A stretch of 64,000 bases of DNA from Cryomorpha ignava (GCF_010686655.1 NZ_JAAGVY010000007.1:62001-126000), one strand, 5' to 3'. Counted from the first letter of the stretch, positions 19,198-29,136 are shown. Numbers and translations are program-made. Notes: a model not told the origin generated them from the letters alone.

Positions 19198-19353
19198 ATG
19201 CTTGATGTTTTGCAAAAAGCGTTTCCGCAAATAGTGAAATCAAAAGAAGCGGCATCACGATTGATAGAGATGATACCTATCTGGAATGAGAAATTAGAGG
19301 AGAAAACTTTTAAACGTGCATTGGAGCATTCAAAGGTATCTTTGAAATTGTAG
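19198..19353 (+). CDS. Small hypothetical ORF, possibly a remnant
   Basis: An ATG-started 51-codon frame begins 5 bp after the glycosyltransferase stop. The peptide is charged and helical (MLDVLQKAFPQ to HSKVSLKL) with no recognised domain. It lies next to a decayed tRNA copy, so it may be a fragment of something once inserted there, or a small cotranscribed gene. Expression is not shown. Confidence 0.3.
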   Translation: MLDVLQKAFPQIVKSKEAASRLIEMIPIWNEKLEEKTFKRALEHSKVSLKL

Positions 19354-19541
19354 AGATCAATTTCCATAAGTAACCATGTCTGGAATAAGGAAAGTCCAAA
19401 TTCAAAAGCATCGCGTCCTAATCGCAAATTATCCGACAGCGTATGAAAAAGGTCGTGTAATCCCAATAAATATTCTTGAACTTGGAGTAAGCCAAATGTC
19501 TCTATCTCATATGGATCGCTATTGCGATCCTCTTTTTCTAG

Positions 19542-19641
19542 TAGCGGGGACAGGACTACTCCTTTCAGTCGTGAGATCGTTTCACTAAGTTCGAACCTAT
19601 GACCTCCCGTACGGGCGAGCGATCAACTGCTGCACCCCGCA
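19542..19641 (-). pseudogene. Decayed second copy of the initiator tRNA gene
   Basis: Both ends match the intact tRNA at 19721-19793 (first 16 bp, and the acceptor and D-arm end), but a 34-bp insertion (19558-19591) splits the T-loop and the anticodon arm has collapsed to the palindrome CCCGTACGGG, with no CAT anticodon. The terminator hairpin downstream of the intact gene is also duplicated (GGATCGC/GCGATCC, 19513-19530). Confidence 0.85.
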
Positions 19642-19685
19642 ATGTCAATTAAGAAATAATAATCGCAAAACTAAAATCTTAAACT

Positions 19686-19710
19686 AAAAAAGGATCGCAA
19701 TTGCGATCCT
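19686..19710 (-). terminator. Terminator of the initiator tRNA
   Basis: A 20-bp perfect palindrome AGGATCGCAATTGCGATCCT is followed on the minus strand by a T run, 10 bp beyond the tRNA 3' end. Confidence 0.8.
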
Positions 19711-19720
19711 CTTTTTCTAG

Positions 19721-19790
<70 letters not shown>

Positions 19791-19793
<3 letters not shown>

Positions 19794-19995
19794 ATGCTTT
19801 CTCGGATTGTACAAACAAGGCATGCCTTGTCTCTATCCCCCGCAATGCTTTCTCGGATTGTACAGACAAGGCATGCCTTGTCTCTATCCCCCGCAATGCT
19901 TTCTCGGATTGTACAAACAAGGCATGCCTTGTCTCTATCCCCCCGCAATACTTTCTCGGATTGTACAAACAAGGCATGCCTTGTCTCTATCCCCC
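19791..19995. repeat. Four 51-52 bp palindromic tandem repeats in the tRNA-fMet leader
   Basis: Units start at 19791, 19842, 19893 and 19945 and are nearly identical (one A/G change, one A/G change, one extra C). Each contains the 16-bp perfect palindrome ACAAGGCATGCCTTGT. Unit junctions read CCCCGCAATGC, the same as the tRNA 5' end plus flank, so the unit seems to include the first six nucleotides of the tRNA. There are no variable spacers, so it is not a CRISPR array. Confidence 0.95.
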
Positions 19996-20047
19996 GCAAT
20001 TTATTTTGATGACTTTTAATAAGTCAGACGTTTCTGATTTAGGAGTG

Positions 20048-20078
20048 CAAATATATATTTTGTTTCTTTGATCTCAAA
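20048..20078 (-). promoter_or_regulatory. Promoter of the initiator tRNA
   Basis: On the minus strand TTTG, 19 nt, TATATTTG matches the phylum consensus exactly. The start would be near 20041, so the pre-tRNA would carry all four palindromic repeats in a leader of about 250 nt. Confidence 0.75.
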
Positions 20079-20091
20079 ATTTATTTTCAAT

Positions 20092-20976
20092 ATGTCACAT
20101 AAAGCAGGATTTGTTAACCTTATAGGCCGTCCAAACGCAGGAAAATCAACATTGATGAATCAATTAGTGGGCGAGCAGATGTCTATTATTACTCCAAAAG
20201 CTCAAACTACAAGGCATCGGATTGTCGGAATTGTGAATGAGGACGACTATCAAATAGTTTATAGCGATACTCCAGGCATGCTCGAGCCAAAATATGCGCT
20301 TCAGGCAAATATGATGACTTTTGTAAAAGAAGCATTAAAAGACGCAGATATTCTGATCTTGATAATTGATATAGCTGATAAGAATATGGAGTTCTTTGGT
20401 TTTGATAAAGCACTTACCGAAATGGAGACTCCAATGTTGATAGCTCTCAATAAAGTAGATATCTCTGATCAGACAGTTGTTGAAGCGGCGGTTGAACGAC
20501 TTAAGCAAACTTTTCCAAACGCAGAGATAATGCCGGTTTCTGCATTACACGCCTTTGGAATTGACCATTTAAAAAACCGGGTACACGCTCTTTTACCCGA
20601 ATCGCCACCTTATTATGAAAAAGATGCACTTACTGACAAACCAATGCGTTTCTTTGTGAGCGAAATTATTCGGGAACGAATACTAGAAAATTATCAAAAA
20701 GAAATTCCGTATTCTGTTCAGGTTGAGATAGAAGCGTACGTAGAAGAAGAAAATATTGTACGCATTTCGGCGGTGATTTATGTGGCCAGAAAGTCACAAA
20801 AGGGAATTATTATTGGCCATCAGGGTCAAAAATTGAAAACAGTAGGCACCGAAGCCCGCTTAAAAATGGAAGAGTTTATAGGCAAAAAAGTGTTTCTTGA
20901 AATGCATGTAAAGGTAGATGAAGACTGGCGCAACAAGGATAGAAGTTTAAAGGCTTACGGATATAAAAAATCATAA
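20092..20976 (+). CDS. era: GTPase Era
   Basis: Era is a cytoplasmic GTPase that binds the 3' end of 16S rRNA and assists 30S assembly. The G domain shows GRPNAGKST (G1), DTPG (G3) and NKVD (G4); the C-terminal KH domain contains [19 protein letters not shown] chose the ATG at 20092 (294 aa); earlier start codons are weaker and precede the family start MSHKAGFVN. The stop overlaps the der start by one base (TAATG). Confidence 0.96.
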   Translation: MSHKAGFVNLIGRPNAGKSTLMNQLVGEQMSIITPKAQTTRHRIVGIVNEDDYQIVYSDTPGMLEPKYALQANMMTFVKEALKDADILILIIDIADKNMEFFGFDKALTEMETPMLIALNKVDISDQTVVEAAVERLKQTFPNAEIMPVSALHAFGIDHLKNRVHALLPESPPYYEKDALTDKPMRFFVSEIIRERILENYQKEIPYSVQVEIEAYVEEENIVRISAVIYVARKSQKGIIIGHQGQKLKTVGTEARLKMEEFIGKKVFLEMHVKVDEDWRNKDRSLKAYGYKKS

Positions 20977-22280
20977 TGGGAAATATAGTTGCAATAGTTG
21001 GACGACCAAATGTTGGTAAATCCACACTTTTTAATCGATTGACAGAACGGCGCGATGCCATTGTAGATTCTACAAGCGGTGTTACAAGAGACCGTCATTA
21101 CGGAAAGGCTGAATGGATTGGTATTGAGTTTTCAGTGATAGACACTGGAGGCTATACTGTAAATTCGGATGATATTTTTGAAGACGAAATCAAAAAACAA
21201 GTAGAATTGGCAATTGATGAGGCCACCACAATTGTTTTTCTTCTCGATGTTACTACAGGGATTACAGATCACGATGAAGCCATAGCCGGATTTTTGCGAA
21301 AATCGGATAAACCAATTATTGTTGTGGCAAACAAAGTAGATACCAACGATCGCATATTGCCGGCCAGCGAGTTTTATAGTTTTGGGTTGGGCGATGTGTA
21401 TTGCATCTCATCATCAAATGGTGGTGGAACGGGTGACATGCTTGATGCGCTTGTAGCAACTTTCCCTACAAAAGACCCACTACCTGAAATCGATATTCCG
21501 AAAATTGCTGTTGTGGGCAAGCCAAATGTTGGGAAGTCGTCGCTAATTAATGCATTGCTGGGCGAAACACGAAATATTGTGAATGAAGAAGCAGGTACAA
21601 CGCGCGATTCTTTGTTAACCAGATACCAGGCATTTGATTTTGACTTTTTCCTAGTAGATACCGCCGGAATTAGAAAGCGCAGCAAGGTGCATGAAGATAT
21701 AGAGTATTACTCTGTTTTAAGGTCTATAAGAGCCATAGAAGAAAGTGATGTATGCCTGATGATGATCGATGCGCGGGAAGGTATGCAAAAGCAGGATTTG
21801 AATATTTTTTACACGGTAGAGAAGAACTCAAAAGGGTTGGTGATTTTGGTTAATAAATGGGATTTAATAGAGAAGGAAACCCAGACAACTAAAGAGTTTG
21901 AAGACGAGATTCGGGAGCGTATCGCACCGTTTACGAATGTGCCAATAGTATTTATTTCAGCCTTGACTAAGCAGCGGATTCACAAAGCGGTAGAAAAGGC
22001 TATTGAAGTTTACGAATCTATCAAAACGCGAATACCTACTTCGAAGCTCAATGAAGTTTTTCAACCGATTCTCGAGCGCAATCCACCACCGAGCACCAAG
22101 GGCAAATTTGTGAAAATTAAATATGTAATGCAGTTGCCGACTCACAAACCGGCCTTTGCATTTTATTGCAATTTGCCTCAATATATTAAAGATCCCTATA
22201 AGCGCTTTTTGGAAAATAAATTGCGTGAGAATTTTAATCTGGAAGGGGTACCGGTAAAGATTTTCTTTCGGAAGAAATAA
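20976..22280 (+). CDS. der: GTPase Der (EngA)
   Basis: Der is a tandem-GTPase factor for 50S ribosome assembly. Two G domains are visible, with GRPNVGKST at residues 8-16 and GKPNVGKSS near 182, each followed by DTGG/DTAG and NKVD/NKWD. A C-terminal KH-like domain completes the 434 residues. It is translationally coupled to era. Confidence 0.97.
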   Translation: MGNIVAIVGRPNVGKSTLFNRLTERRDAIVDSTSGVTRDRHYGKAEWIGIEFSVIDTGGYTVNSDDIFEDEIKKQVELAIDEATTIVFLLDVTTGITDHDEAIAGFLRKSDKPIIVVANKVDTNDRILPASEFYSFGLGDVYCISSSNGGGTGDMLDALVATFPTKDPLPEIDIPKIAVVGKPNVGKSSLINALLGETRNIVNEEAGTTRDSLLTRYQAFDFDFFLVDTAGIRKRSKVHEDIEYYSVLRSIRAIEESDVCLMMIDAREGMQKQDLNIFYTVEKNSKGLVILVNKWDLIEKETQTTKEFEDEIRERIAPFTNVPIVFISALTKQRIHKAVEKAIEVYESIKTRIPTSKLNEVFQPILERNPPPSTKGKFVKIKYVMQLPTHKPAFAFYCNLPQYIKDPYKRFLENKLRENFNLEGVPVKIFFRKK

Positions 22281-22390
22281 TCGAGATATTCTAAATACTC
22301 CAAACGCTCATTTGCATTTCTCAGAGTAGGGCAGTTGCCAGAGCACCCAGAAAGGGATCTGATAAAAAGCGATTGCTTTCTTCAATGCAT

Positions 22391-22425
22391 AAAAAAACCA
22401 CTTAGCTTTTATAAACTAAGTGGTT
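22391..22425 (-). terminator. Intrinsic terminator after metK, probably shared with der
   Basis: AACCACTTAG and CTAAGTGGTT form a 10-bp stem with a 10-nt loop and a run of seven A on the plus strand (seven T on the minus), between the converging der and metK. The 110 bp between der and the hairpin show no gene. Confidence 0.85.
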
Positions 22426-22454
22426 AAAACTATGGTTTAGGACTTGTTGTCTTT

Positions 22455-23753
22455 TTAAATACCAAAAGCAGCCTTAACTTTATCTACATAATCGGTTTTC
22501 TCCCAGGTAAACAATTCTACCTCAATATCTTTCTGCTCAATACCTTGGTGATTGTTTCTGTAGAAAGTTTTGGTGACTGTTTGTGGTTTGCGGCCCATGT
22601 GACCGTAAGCAGCAGTTTCGCGGTAAATTGGAGCGCGCAGTTTTAAATTGCGCTCAATGATTCCCGGACGAAGATCGAAAATACCTTTCACCTTTTCTGC
22701 TATTTCGCTATCAGTCATATCTACTTTTGCTGTGCCGTAAGTGTCAACAAAAACACCCATAGGTTCTACCACTCCAATAGCGTAAGATACCTGAACAAGA
22801 ATTTGATCTGAAACACCGGCAGCGACTAGATTTTTTGCAATATGGCGTGCAGCGTAAGCTCCCGAACGGTCAACCTTGCTCGGATCTTTTCCCGAAAAGG
22901 CACCACCACCGTGTGCTCCCTTACCACCGTAAGTATCAACAATAATTTTACGACCGGTTAAGCCTGCATCTCCATGAGGTCCACCTATTACAAACTTACC
23001 TGTAGGATTTACGTGGTAGGTAATTTCGTCATTAAAAAGCTTTTGAATATGCCCGGGTAATTGCGCAATAACACGTGGCATCAAGATGTTTTTTACGTCA
23101 TCGGCAATCTTCTTGCACATATCAGCTTCTGCCTTGTCTTGTGCCGCTTGCGATTTGTCTTCTGACTTAATAAACTCATCGTGCTGGGTAGAAACTACTA
23201 TTGTTTCAATGCGCTGCGGAGTGTGATCGTCAGAATACTGAATGGTAACCTGCGACTTGGCATCCGGACGTAAATACTTAACGTCATTGTTTTCGCGGCG
23301 AATCGCAGCGAGTTCTCGCAGAATTTTATGCGATAGATCCAAAGCCAGTGGCATGTGATTTTCGGTTTCGTTGCTGGCGAATCCAAACATCATACCCTGA
23401 TCTCCAGCGCCCTGATCTTCAGGGTTTCCACGATCTACACCACGATTTATGTCAGGGCTTTGCTCGTGAAGCGCGCTAAGGACACCACAAGAGTTTCCTT
23501 CAAACATGTATTCACCTTTGGTGTAACCAATTTCGTTGATCACATCGCGGGCTATTTGCTGCACATCTACGTAAGTGTTTGATTTTATCTCTCCCGCAAG
23601 CATCACCTGTCCGGTGGTTACCATCGTTTCGCACGCCACTTTTGAATAAGGGTCGAAAGCGAGAAAATTATCGAGAATAGCGTCAGAAATCTGATCGGCA
23701 ATTTTATCAGGATGTCCTTCTGATACGGATTCTGAGGTAAATGAATAAGGCAT
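22455..23753 (-). CDS. metK: S-adenosylmethionine synthase
   Basis: MetK makes SAM from methionine and ATP. The 432-residue protein begins [21 protein letters not shown] and shows the hallmark [12 protein letters not shown], the P-loop-like [14 protein letters not shown] and the [19 protein letters not shown] region, all in normal order. It is slightly longer than the E. coli enzyme, as usual in this phylum because of insertions in the middle. It is a single gene, flanked by a terminator and a possible regulatory leader. Confidence 0.97.
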   Translation of the reverse strand: MPYSFTSESVSEGHPDKIADQISDAILDNFLAFDPYSKVACETMVTTGQVMLAGEIKSNTYVDVQQIARDVINEIGYTKGEYMFEGNSCGVLSALHEQSPDINRGVDRGNPEDQGAGDQGMMFGFASNETENHMPLALDLSHKILRELAAIRRENNDVKYLRPDAKSQVTIQYSDDHTPQRIETIVVSTQHDEFIKSEDKSQAAQDKAEADMCKKIADDVKNILMPRVIAQLPGHIQKLFNDEITYHVNPTGKFVIGGPHGDAGLTGRKIIVDTYGGKGAHGGGAFSGKDPSKVDRSGAYAARHIAKNLVAAGVSDQILVQVSYAIGVVEPMGVFVDTYGTAKVDMTDSEIAEKVKGIFDLRPGIIERNLKLRAPIYRETAAYGHMGRKPQTVTKTFYRNNHQGIEQKDIEVELFTWEKTDYVDKVKAAFGI

Positions 23754-23805
23754 TTTAAGTTTTTTTTAAATCAATTAATAAGAAGCCTTAAAAAAGTATA
23801 GAATA

Positions 23806-23862
23806 CCTTTTTAGCATTGTTTTGAGTGGTTGCAATAGGCCAAATAAAGCGGCACAAAAATA
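23806..23862 (-). promoter_or_regulatory. metK promoter and possible SAM-II-like leader
   Basis: The -7 box TATTTTTG (23855-23862, minus) lies upstream of CCTATTGCA and TGCTAAAAAGG (23806-23840). These two segments can pair as CCU/AGG and GCA/UGC around an AUU/UAAAA internal loop, resembling the ligand-binding pseudoknot of SAM-II riboswitches. The outer P1 helix of that class is not convincing here: the only candidate, UUUUGUG with CACUCAAAA, overlaps the -7 box. The promoter is moderately supported; the riboswitch is tentative. Confidence 0.3.
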
Positions 23863-23889
23863 GAAAAATTTAAATGTGAAATTCCTTAT

Positions 23890-24792
23890 TTAACGAGTAA
23901 GTGTTTTAAACACGTCTTCGAGGCTGCGCTCTTCTTTTCGAAGCTCTTCCACATCAGCATTTTCCAGCGTCGCAAGAGCATTTAACTTAGACAGTACAGC
24001 CTTTCCTTTTTCGGCAGTAATGCGGTATTTCCCTTTTTCTATGGTTTGCGTTTTTTCTACTCCGTCTATGGCATTGATCTTTTCAATATTTATAGATTTA
24101 TTCAAGTGCAATATCAAAATTTCGGTATTTGAATCTTCTTTAATACTGCTCACGGGGCTGTCGGCAACGATTTTTCCCTTTTTGATAATAATTACCCTGC
24201 TGCAGATAGCTTCTACTTCTTGCATTATATGGGTGCTAAGCAATACCGTTTTTTCTTTTCCAATTTCGCGAATCAACTTGCGCACGTCGTCAAGCTGGTT
24301 GGGGTCAAGCCCCGATGTTGGCTCATCGAGAATAAGTACTTCCGGATCGTGTATAAGCGCTTGCGCCAATCCCACTCGCTGGCGGTAACCCTTTGATAAG
24401 GCGTTGATTTTCTTGTGACTTTCGGGCGTAAGACCAACCATTTTAATAATCTCTTCTACCCGTTTTTTTTTATTCTTTACGCCGTACAATCCTGCAACAA
24501 AGTTTAAATATTCGCGAATGTACATTTCGGGATATAACGGATTCGTTTCGGGAAGGTACCCTACTTTTTTGCGCACATTGAGCGAATCGTCGATAATATC
24601 GTGGCCCGCAACTTTTACATCGCCTTTGCTCGGGGGCAAATAGCAGGTTATAATTTTCATCATTGTTGACTTTCCGGCACCATTTGGTCCCAAAAAACCT
24701 ACAATCTCTCCGCGTTTTACAGAGAAGCTCACACCGCCGAGCGCGGCTTGCTCTCCATAAAATTTCGTAACATTTTTAGCTTCTATTGACAT
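23890..24792 (-). CDS. gldA: ABC transporter ATP-binding protein, GldA-like
   Basis: The 300-residue protein is an ABC ATPase of the ABC-2 exporter type: Walker A GPNGAGKST (about residue 35), LSKGYRQRVGLAQAL signature (GldA-type KGYRQR), Walker B VLILDEPTSGLDP, H-loop STHIMQEVE. A C-terminal domain of about 85 residues follows. It closely fits GldA, the ATPase of a gliding-related exporter whose permease subunits are GldF and GldG; neither is in the window. A generic ABC-2 ATPase remains possible. Confidence 0.75.
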   Translation of the reverse strand: MSIEAKNVTKFYGEQAALGGVSFSVKRGEIVGFLGPNGAGKSTMMKIITCYLPPSKGDVKVAGHDIIDDSLNVRKKVGYLPETNPLYPEMYIREYLNFVAGLYGVKNKKKRVEEIIKMVGLTPESHKKINALSKGYRQRVGLAQALIHDPEVLILDEPTSGLDPNQLDDVRKLIREIGKEKTVLLSTHIMQEVEAICSRVIIIKKGKIVADSPVSSIKEDSNTEILILHLNKSINIEKINAIDGVEKTQTIEKGKYRITAEKGKAVLSKLNALATLENADVEELRKEERSLEDVFKTLTR

Positions 24793-24904
24793 AAGAATAT
24801 TCTGATTGCGAATTTATGCATTAAAATTGGCAAGCACGAGTGGTTAGCATGATTTAGGAAACAGAGATTATTCAACTCAGGTTGCTACCTTAGCGCATTG
24901 AATA

Positions 24905-25828
24905 ATGGAACGCGGAAGAGTCATAAAAAGTACTGGGAGCTGGTACACTGTTGAAAGAGAAAACGGTGAGCTTATTGAATGCCGTGTGCGCGGAAAATTC
25001 AGACAGCGGAATATCAAATCGACAAACCCCGTAGCGGTAGGCGATTGGGTGAGGTTTTATGGTGAGACCAACGAATATGTCATTTCCGATATTGATGAAC
25101 GAAAAAATTATATCGTTCGTAAATCGGTCAATCTATCAAAGCAAAGCCATATTATAGCCTCAAATTTAGATCAGGCCGTGCTGGTTGCCACGCTCAAAAA
25201 CCCGGTTACTTTCCCCACTTTTATTGATCGGTTTTGCGTTGCAGCCGAAGCCTACCACATTTCGGTGGTTATAGTATTCAATAAAATTGACCTCTTTGAC
25301 GAGGAAGAACGCGAAATGGTTGAGGCATTTCGCAGTGTATACACTGATTTAGGCTATGTTACCGCTGTTTGTTCGGCAGAAACCGGCGAAGGATTAGATG
25401 AATTTAAATCCATATTAAAAGATAAAGTTTCTCTTCTTTCAGGACATTCAGGAGTTGGCAAATCAACGCTTATTAATGCCATTGATAAAAATATTAAGAT
25501 AAAGACCGGAGCAATAAGCGAGGCACATTACACCGGCCAACATACCACCACATTTGCAGAAATGCACAAGCTCGACTTTGGTGGATACATTGTAGATACA
25601 CCCGGTATTCGCGGATTTGGATTAGTTGATATTGAAAAGGAAGAAATGGCCGGCTACTTTCCCGAAATGCGTGAACTTTTACCCGATTGCAAATTTTACA
25701 ATTGTGTGCATATCAGCGAGCCGGGTTGCGCTGTGAAAGAAGGAATTAAAACAGGGAAAGTCGCCGAAACTCGCTATAAAAGTTATCTGAATATGTATCA
25801 AAATAGCGACGAAGAACACTATAGATAA
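24905..25828 (+). CDS. rsgA: Ribosome small subunit-dependent GTPase A
   Basis: RsgA (YjeQ) is a circularly permuted GTPase that checks 30S maturation. An N-terminal OB fold leads to the GTPase motifs in permuted order: NKIDL (G4), then SGHSGVGKSTLINAI (G1) and DTPGIRGFGL (G3). The C-terminal zinc site is CKFYNCVHISEPGCAV. It overlaps dtd by one base (TAATG). The 112-bp region shared with the divergent gldA-like gene has a weak TACCTTAG box. Confidence 0.96.
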   Translation: MERGRVIKSTGSWYTVERENGELIECRVRGKFRQRNIKSTNPVAVGDWVRFYGETNEYVISDIDERKNYIVRKSVNLSKQSHIIASNLDQAVLVATLKNPVTFPTFIDRFCVAAEAYHISVVIVFNKIDLFDEEEREMVEAFRSVYTDLGYVTAVCSAETGEGLDEFKSILKDKVSLLSGHSGVGKSTLINAIDKNIKIKTGAISEAHYTGQHTTTFAEMHKLDFGGYIVDTPGIRGFGLVDIEKEEMAGYFPEMRELLPDCKFYNCVHISEPGCAVKEGIKTGKVAETRYKSYLNMYQNSDEEHYR

Positions 25829-26280
25829 TGAGGGCAGTAATACAAAGAGTTATCAAGGCGAGCGTAGAAATTGAAGAAAAAGTGGAAGGCGAAATAGCCG
25901 TCGGTTTGCTTGTACTGGTTGGAATTGAAGATGCCGATACCGAAGAAGACGCCGAATGGCTTGCTCGAAAAATTGGAACCATTCGCATATTTGATGATGG
26001 AGAGGGTGTTATGAATCTTTCGGTAAATGAAGCGGGCGGGAAAGTGCTGGTAATAAGCCAGTTTACGCTTCATGCTAAAACGAAAAAAGGCACACGTCCC
26101 TCGTATATCCACGCCGCAAAACCCCATTTAGCAATCCCGATGTACGAAAAGTTCAAACTCCTCCTTTCGGCAAATGTGGACAAGGGAATCGAGAGTGGTG
26201 TTTTTGGAGCCGACATGAAAGTCTCTCTCGTAAATGATGGCCCGGTAACTATAATTATCGATACAAAAAACAAAGCATAG
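25828..26280 (+). CDS. dtd: D-aminoacyl-tRNA deacylase
   Basis: Dtd hydrolyses D-amino acids from mischarged tRNA. The 150-residue product starts MRAVIQRVIKASVEI and carries the two active-site motifs SQFTL (about 76-80) and GPVT (about 137-140). It is translationally coupled to rsgA and followed by the MazG-like gene after 2 bp. Confidence 0.95.
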   Translation: MRAVIQRVIKASVEIEEKVEGEIAVGLLVLVGIEDADTEEDAEWLARKIGTIRIFDDGEGVMNLSVNEAGGKVLVISQFTLHAKTKKGTRPSYIHAAKPHLAIPMYEKFKLLLSANVDKGIESGVFGADMKVSLVNDGPVTIIIDTKNKA

Positions 26281-26282
26281 CC

Positions 26283-26612
26283 ATGACAATAGAAGCATTG
26301 CAAAAAGAAGTGGACCAGTGGATTAACACTATTGGAGTGCGCTATTTTGGCGAGCTGACCAATATGGCAATCCTTACCGAAGAAGTTGGAGAGTTGGCGC
26401 GGATAATGGCACGCCGCTACGGCGAACAGTCTGAAAAAGAATCAGATAAAAACAAAGACCTTGGCGATGAAATGGCCGATGTACTTTGGGTTTTGGTTTG
26501 CCTCGCCAATCAAACTGGGGTAGACCTGGAAGAGGCAATCAAGAAAAACTTTGAGAAAAAGACCTTGCGCGACAAGGACCGGCATAAGAATAATCCGAAG
26601 CTGGAAAATTAG
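26283..26612 (+). CDS. MazG-like nucleotide pyrophosphohydrolase
   Basis: This 109-residue single-domain protein has the all-alpha NTP pyrophosphohydrolase motifs: TEEVGELARIM (EExxE, about 31-41) and DLGDEMADVLWVL (ExxD, about 59-71). It likely cleaves nucleoside triphosphates, perhaps house-cleaning non-canonical ones; the substrate is not deducible. It is the third gene of the rsgA-dtd cluster. Confidence 0.85.
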   Translation: MTIEALQKEVDQWINTIGVRYFGELTNMAILTEEVGELARIMARRYGEQSEKESDKNKDLGDEMADVLWVLVCLANQTGVDLEEAIKKNFEKKTLRDKDRHKNNPKLEN

Positions 26613-26625
26613 CTTCAAGTCTTAA

Positions 26626-26658
26626 GCCGCAAGCTTCAAGAATCTTAAAGCTTGCGGC
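26626..26658. repeat. Perfect 11-bp inverted repeat
   Basis: GCCGCAAGCTT and AAGCTTGCGGC with an 11-nt loop, 14 bp after the mazG-like stop. No clear T run follows on either strand, so terminator activity is uncertain. Confidence 0.55.
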
Positions 26659-26780
26659 AATAATTATAGATTAAAAAGTTTTGAGTTCTGAAGCTAAGCT
26701 TACTTAAGTCTCAATATATAATTCCAACAAATCAATACTCAATGTACCTCGCGAATTGCGACCAAAGGCGCGCGACTCTT

Positions 26781-26811
26781 TTCTCCCCGCACTTCTCCCC
26801 GCACTTCTCCC
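26781..26811. repeat. 12-bp tandem repeat TTCTCCCCGCAC
   Basis: Two exact units and a partial third lie in the GC-rich spacer between the mazG-like gene and maeB (26613-26847), which otherwise holds no gene. Confidence 0.7.
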
Positions 26812-26847
26812 TCGAGACTAGCGACTCGTGTGACTCGCGACCCAATA

Positions 26848-29136
26848 CTACCCCTTCCCATTCTTCCGCTGCTGCGCATCTACGGCCGCAATGGAGGCCA
26901 TATTTACAATTTCTCGTACGCCACTTCCCATTTGCAATACGTGAGCGCTCTTGTCAAGCCCAACAAGCAAAGGCCCGATAGCTTCAGCAGATCCGTATGA
27001 TTGCAAAAGTTTGTAAGCAATGTTTCCGGATGCTAGGTCTGGGAAAATGAGTGCATTCGGTTTATTGCCAACGAGTGTGCTAAACGGGAACATTTCTTCC
27101 AGGAGTTTATTGTTCATCGCAAAATTGGCTTGCATTTCACCGTCTACAATTAGATCAGGATATTTTTTGCGAACCAATTTGGTGGCAGCTTCCATTCTAT
27201 CCGGAATCCTTCCTTTATTTGATCCGAAGTTGGAATAACTTAGAATTGCAATTTTTGGTATTAAACCCAGTTTTCGAATTGCTTCGGCAGTGTTTTCTAC
27301 TATTTCAACAATATCTTCTACGCTTGGATCGGTGTTGATTGTAGTGTCGGCAAGAAATAAGGGGCCGTCTTTTGTCAGAATTATATAAACTCCTGCTGCT
27401 TTATTTACTCCAGCCTTGCGGCCGATAATTTCGAAAATCGGTTTTATGGCTGAAGGATATTTTAAGGCCAATCCTGTTAGTAATACATCAGCCTTGCCGG
27501 TTTTTACCATCATACTGCCGTAATATCCTCGGGTAATCATGTTTTTGCGCGCTTCGTATTCGGTGGCTCCACTACGCTTGCGGGCTTCGTAATAAATATC
27601 GGTAAACTCGGCCACTGTTTCAGGATGCTCATTTATATCCTCAATTTCAATACCTTCAAGGCTCAAGGCATATTTCTCAACGAGTTCGTCAATTTTATTT
27701 CTGCGCCCCAGAACGATTGGTTTTGCAATACCGTCATCGGCTAGAATTTGAGCTGCCTTCAGCACCTTGTATGTTTCTCCATCAGCAAAAACAATGCGTT
27801 GCGGATCTGATTTGGCTTTTTCCATAACGACGCGGATAAACTTATCGTCGCGTCCGAGTTTTGTAATAAGGTGGTCTTCGTAATTTTTCCAATTTCTTAT
27901 TGGTCGCCTTGCCACACCGCTCTCCATAGCAGCTTTGGCAACAGCCGGAGCTACTGTAATAATAAGACGCGGGTCAAATGGTTTTGGAATAATATATTCT
28001 TTCCCGAAAGAAAGATCGCGCCTATTGTAAGCGAGGTTTACTACTTCGGGCACTGTTTCTCTTGCTAAATCTGCAATGGCTTTTACAGCGGCGAGTTTCA
28101 TTTCTTCATTAATGCTGGTGGCGCGCACATCTAGTGCTCCTCTAAAAATATAAGGAAAGCCCAAAACGTTGTTGACCATATTGGGATTGTCTGATCTTCC
28201 CGTGGCCATAATAATGTCTTTGCGGGCGGCAGTTGCATCCTTATAACTTATTTCCGGATCGGGATTTGCCAAAGCGAAAACGATTGGGTTGGGAGCCATG
28301 CTTTTAACCATCTTTTGGTTCACCACTCCACCTTTTGAAAGTCCCACAAATACATCGGCATCTTTAATCATTTCTGCAAGTGTCTCAATATCTGTATCTT
28401 GCGCAAATTTCTCTTTCTCTTTATTCAAATTTTCTCTTCTCGTGGTAATAACACCTTTGCTGTCAAGCATAAAGAGGTTTTTAGGATTCACGCCAAGAGA
28501 AATGTAAAGCGTGGCGCACGAAATGGCGCTGGCGCCTGCTCCATTGAAAACAACTTTTACATCTCCTATTTTTTTTTCTGCTAAATCAAGCGCGTTGAGC
28601 AAGGCAGCCCCGGTAATTATAGCTGTTCCGTGCTGGTCGTCATGCATAACCGGAATATCCAGCTCATCGCGAAGGCGGCGCTCTATTTCAAAGCATTCAG
28701 GGGCTTTTATATCTTCGAGATTTATTCCACCAAAAGTGGGAGCAACGATTTTAACGGTTTGTATAAACTTCTCTACGTCAGTAGTGTCTAGTTCCAGGTC
28801 AAATACATCGATATCTGCAAAGATTTTGAATAGCACGCCCTTTCCTTCCATTACCGGTTTTGAGGCCAATGCACCTATATCGCCAAGTCCGAGTACGGCG
28901 GTTCCGTTAGAAATTACTGCAACAAGGTTTGCCTTTGCCGTATAGCGGTAAGCCGCTTCGGGGTCGTTTTGAATTTCCTTGCAGGGCTCTGCCACGCCGG
29001 GTGAATATGCAATAGATAAATCGCGCTGACTGTTAGAGGGTTTTGTAGGAATAACTTCAATTTTTCCCGGTCTATCGTTCTCGTGGTACTCCAAAATGTC
29101 TTTTTTTCGGAGGCCTGTACTTTTCTTTTGTGTCAT
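26848..29136 (-). CDS. maeB: NADP-dependent malic enzyme with phosphotransacetylase-like domain
   Basis: MaeB oxidatively decarboxylates malate to pyruvate with NADP. The N-terminal 430 residues form the malic enzyme: SIAYSPGVAEPC, GTAVLGLGDIGALASKPVMEGK across residues 79-100, NGAGASAISCA nucleotide fold, and ALANPDPEI. The C-terminal 330 residues are the phosphotransacetylase-like domain (RIVFADGE, LLTGLALKYPSAIKP), usually regulatory rather than catalytic. Length 762 aa matches the two-domain family. It is transcribed alone; no partner gene is adjacent. Confidence 0.96.
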   Translation of the reverse strand: MTQKKSTGLRKKDILEYHENDRPGKIEVIPTKPSNSQRDLSIAYSPGVAEPCKEIQNDPEAAYRYTAKANLVAVISNGTAVLGLGDIGALASKPVMEGKGVLFKIFADIDVFDLELDTTDVEKFIQTVKIVAPTFGGINLEDIKAPECFEIERRLRDELDIPVMHDDQHGTAIITGAALLNALDLAEKKIGDVKVVFNGAGASAISCATLYISLGVNPKNLFMLDSKGVITTRRENLNKEKEKFAQDTDIETLAEMIKDADVFVGLSKGGVVNQKMVKSMAPNPIVFALANPDPEISYKDATAARKDIIMATGRSDNPNMVNNVLGFPYIFRGALDVRATSINEEMKLAAVKAIADLARETVPEVVNLAYNRRDLSFGKEYIIPKPFDPRLIITVAPAVAKAAMESGVARRPIRNWKNYEDHLITKLGRDDKFIRVVMEKAKSDPQRIVFADGETYKVLKAAQILADDGIAKPIVLGRRNKIDELVEKYALSLEGIEIEDINEHPETVAEFTDIYYEARKRSGATEYEARKNMITRGYYGSMMVKTGKADVLLTGLALKYPSAIKPIFEIIGRKAGVNKAAGVYIILTKDGPLFLADTTINTDPSVEDIVEIVENTAEAIRKLGLIPKIAILSYSNFGSNKGRIPDRMEAATKLVRKKYPDLIVDGEMQANFAMNNKLLEEMFPFSTLVGNKPNALIFPDLASGNIAYKLLQSYGSAEAIGPLLVGLDKSAHVLQMGSGVREIVNMASIAAVDAQQRKNGKG

